Made by a program: the position numbers and the translations under genes. From Porphyrobacter sp. HT-58-2 (GTDB taxonomy: Bacteria > Pseudomonadota > Alphaproteobacteria > Sphingomonadales > Sphingomonadaceae), in contig NZ_CP022600.1 of the NCBI RefSeq assembly GCF_002952215.1, positions 372,001 to 436,000 of the forward strand: 64,000 bases of DNA, in the 5' to 3' direction. Within the stretch, counting starts at the first letter, position 1, and each line of letters begins with the position of its first letter. The notes under the pieces are model-generated. The model made no database searches, was not told where the DNA came from, and worked only from the letters and a program-made list of their open reading frames with translations. Positions 62,143 through 64,000 of this stretch are shown here, piece by piece.

Positions 62143-62168
62143 TCGGGAAGCAGGAGAGGTCGCACGGA

Positions 62169-62519
62169 TTACCCGTCCCACGGTTCCAGCACGCAGCCAT
62201 ACCCCTCGCGATAGGTCGCGGTCGCCTCGGCGACCAGCGGGAAGCGGGCGGTGACGCTCTTGGCTTCGGGGTTGTCGCGCAGGGTGACGGCCTCCATCCC
62301 GGCGAGCTTGTCCTTGGCGCAATCCTCAAGGCTGCGTCCGGCGACAAAGCGGCACGAACAGGCAACCCGCGCGGAGTAGGCCGAGGCGATGCTCCCGTAA
62401 CCATTGATCGGTTCGCGGAAGGCCCACGCCGCCCCGCCCGCCCCCAGGGCGATGATCGCCAGCAGCCACAGGCCCCAGCGCGCGCGGCGCCTTGCGGTCG
62501 AGGAGGGTGATTTCGCCAT
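62169..62519 (-). CDS. Small membrane-anchored protein of unknown function
   Basis: The start at ATG 62519 gives 116 residues. One N-terminal membrane segment (WGLWLLAIIALGAGGAAWAF) is followed by a periplasmic part with four Cys: VACSCRFV, LEDCAKD and GYGCVLEPW. A similar short protein with the ARVACSC motif occurs in front of serine hydrolases in sphingomonads as I recall them, but I cannot name it. It is divergent from the serine hydrolase gene 35 bases away. Confidence 0.6.
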   Translation of the reverse strand: MAKSPSSTARRRARWGLWLLAIIALGAGGAAWAFREPINGYGSIASAYSARVACSCRFVAGRSLEDCAKDKLAGMEAVTLRDNPEAKSVTARFPLVAEATATYREGYGCVLEPWDG

Positions 62520-62554
62520 TGCCAAGCCTTCGTCCATCGGGAATTGAGGGCGCG

Positions 62555-63699
62555 ATGACCCTCCGAGATGCTGTCCTTAATCGTGCGCCCCTGATCGCGC
62601 CAGTCCTGCTTGTTCTGTCGGCTTGCGGCACCGCCCCGCCTGAAGACGAACCCCTGTCGGAAGCCGCGCTGGCCGCCGTCACCGACGATGCCGGCGCGCC
62701 GAAGGATCAGCTTGCGCGGGCGGTTGATGACCTGTTCACCGCGCCCGGCGTGGGCGAAACCCGGGCGGTCTTGGTGATGGCCGACGGCAAGATCGCGGCG
62801 GAACGCTATGCCGAGGGCTACGGCCCTGAAACCCGGTTCATCAGCTGGTCGATGGCCAAGACCGTGACCGGTATTCTGATCGGGATGCTCGTGGCCGACG
62901 GCAAGCTTGCGCTCGACGATCCTGCTCCCGTCCCGCTGTGGCAGCGCCCCGGTGATCCGCGCGCCGAGATCACTCTGCGCCACCTGCTCCAGATGAGGAG
63001 CGGCCTCAGGCACACCGAAAGCGGCGATCCGCCTTATGAATCCTCCGAGGTCAGGATGCTGTTCCTCGACGGGCGCGACAACATGGCCAAGTGGGCCGAG
63101 GAACAGCCGCTGGAGGCCGAGCCGGGCAAGCAGTTCGAATATTCGAGCAACACCAGCGTGATCCTCGCGGACATCGCCGCGCGGGCGCTGACCAGCAGCA
63201 CCAGACCCGAGGCGCGGCGCAAGGCTGTGGCGGATTATCTCCAGGTGCGCCTGTTCGGCCCCCTCGGCATGACCAGCATGGTGCCTGAATTCGATGCCTC
63301 AGGAACGCTGATCGGCGGCAGCCTGATGCACGCGACCGCGCGCGACTGGGCGAAGCTCGGCGAGATGCTGCGCCAGAAAGGCCGCGCTCCGGGCGGTGAA
63401 CAGCTCGTACCTCAACGCTGGGTGGAGGCGATGGTCACGCCTTCACCGCCAGCCCGCACTATGGCTTCCAGACTTGGCTCAACCGCCCAATTCCCGGCGC
63501 TCCCGCGAACGAGCACCCCCTGCTGCCCGACCGCGCGCCGCAAAGCCTGTTCTCGCTGATCGGGCATATGGGACAATATGTCATGGTCTCACCCAGTCAG
63601 CGGGTGACTTTGGTGCGGCTTGGCCATTCGGACAGCGCCGAGCGCAAGGCGATGCTGCAACAGGCGGCAGATGTGCTGGAATTATATCCCACGTCTTAG
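62555..63699 (+). pseudogene. Serine hydrolase (beta-lactamase family, lipoprotein) with a frameshift near the 3' end
   Basis: From ATG 62555 the protein has a lipobox (LLVLSACGT) and the beta-lactamase/class C motifs FISWSMAKTVTGI (SxxK) and FEYSSNTSVILADI (YxN type). The reading frame goes wrong near 63448, after AMVTPSP; the downstream frame resumes with HYGFQTWLNRPIPGAP and ends QQAADVLELYPTS at 63699. Adding one base restores a normal C-terminus. Without it the protein ends at 63559 with an unrelated tail. Like the czcA case, the loss is of a single base in a GC run, so a sequencing or assembly error is possible. Confidence 0.85.
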
Positions 63700-63754
63700 T
63701 TTTCCGCACGCCATCCGGCGCGCGGTCCTCGCTAGACGCGCAGCAAGCTGCGCC

Positions 63755-63796
63755 CGCTGCGGGCGGGCGGTCGCCCTTGCGGTCGCTGTGCGACCG
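63755..63796. repeat. 42-bp dispersed repeat (second copy, inverted)
   Basis: The reverse complement matches 44545-44586 in 38 of 42 bases. It lies between the serine hydrolase and the end of the PhzF-like gene, in a convergent gap, and contains a hairpin (CGGTCG with CGACCG), so it may act as a bidirectional terminator. Confidence 0.75.
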
Positions 63797-63797
63797 A

Positions 63798-64000
63798 TCA
63801 GAGGTAGAAAGCGCCCTCGACCACGGTGACGCATGGCCCACCCAGCCATGCGCGGTCGCCGTCGAGCCTGAGCGTCAAATCCCCGCCGCGCGTGGATGCC
63901 TGATGCGCGGTGAAGCTGTCCCGCCCCAGCCGCCGCGCCCAATAGGGGGTCAGCACCGCGTGAGCCGAGCCGGTGACCGAATCCTCGTCCACCCCGCCGC
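63798..64000 (-). CDS. PhzF-family protein (C-terminal part, start outside window)
   Basis: The last 67 residues of a PhzF-type isomerase/epimerase are encoded on the minus strand. The typical segment GGVDEDSVTGSAHAVLTPYW is followed by ASTRGGDLTLRLDGDRAWLG and the final VTVVEGAFYL. PhzF-like proteins share a diaminopimelate-epimerase fold; most of the non-phenazine members have no known substrate. The N-terminus lies right of the window. Confidence 0.88.
   Translation of the reverse strand, partial: GGVDEDSVTGSAHAVLTPYWARRLGRDSFTAHQASTRGGDLTLRLDGDRAWLGGPCVTVVEGAFYL

Noticed and set aside
1..64000. CRISPR array, rRNA operon or prophage structural genes
   Set aside because: No regularly spaced repeats, rRNA sequence or phage head/tail genes were seen; the only RNA gene found is tRNA-Thr.

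Overview
The window looks like chromosomal DNA of an alphaproteobacterium, most likely a sphingomonad of the Erythrobacteraceae type. This is inferred from the GC-rich codon use, the SciP-type CtrA inhibitor, the sucC-etfB-etfA order, the DUF3035 lipoprotein behind lspA, and a dispersed palindromic repeat of the kind frequent in that group. No 16S or other strict taxonomic marker is present, so the placement is an inference.

Layout. (1) 1-3015: host core genes on the minus strand: a thiamine-diphosphate E1 beta/alpha pair, a short-chain dehydrogenase with an altered catalytic motif, and a winged-helix regulator. (2) 3016-36371: a 33-kb genomic island bounded by two identical 49-bp copies of the 3' part of a tRNA-Thr(GGT) gene. 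The intact tRNA is at the right end and a tyrosine integrase lies just inside the left end. (3) 36372-64000: host core DNA. It carries gpmA-purE-purK-folA-ribF, ileS-lspA-DUF3035, a CBS-domain membrane protein, an OmpA lipoprotein, a CysQ-like phosphatase, sucC-etfB-etfA, two tandem secreted paralogues, a DUF445 protein, an RND efflux pair, a GlsB-like protein, sciP, mnmA, a perfect parS site, a frameshifted serine hydrolase and the end of a PhzF-like gene.

Island contents, left to right: integrase; a Tn554-like tnpA-tnpB-tnpC module followed by a long hairpin; a glutaredoxin-MauE fusion divergent from a MerR regulator; a minus-strand operon in which a CnrY/CnrX/CnrH-like anti-sigma, metal sensor and ECF sigma lead directly into copA-copB-copC-copD; small secreted Cys-rich proteins, one with three CC pairs spaced exactly seven residues apart; a czcC-czcB-czcA efflux system with a one-base deletion in czcA; an MliC-like lipoprotein; a cation diffusion facilitator; a P1B-4-type (SPC/HEGST) metal ATPase; a DUF3703 protein divergent from a CadR/PbrR-like MerR regulator; and a TonB receptor cut off by a Tn3-family mercury transposon (tnpA, merA, merP, merT, merR, tnpR) with 47-bp inverted ends. 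A 5'-truncated IS5-type transposase and a gene-poor stretch complete it.

The island is a compound resistance element for copper, Zn/Cd/Co and mercury, assembled by at least three kinds of mobile DNA. All three MerR-family regulators face a divergent promoter with the 19-bp spacer typical of MerR control. The dispersed palindromic repeat of the core occurs at four loci that I found (including in frame inside ileS), and I saw none inside the island, which supports a separate origin for it.
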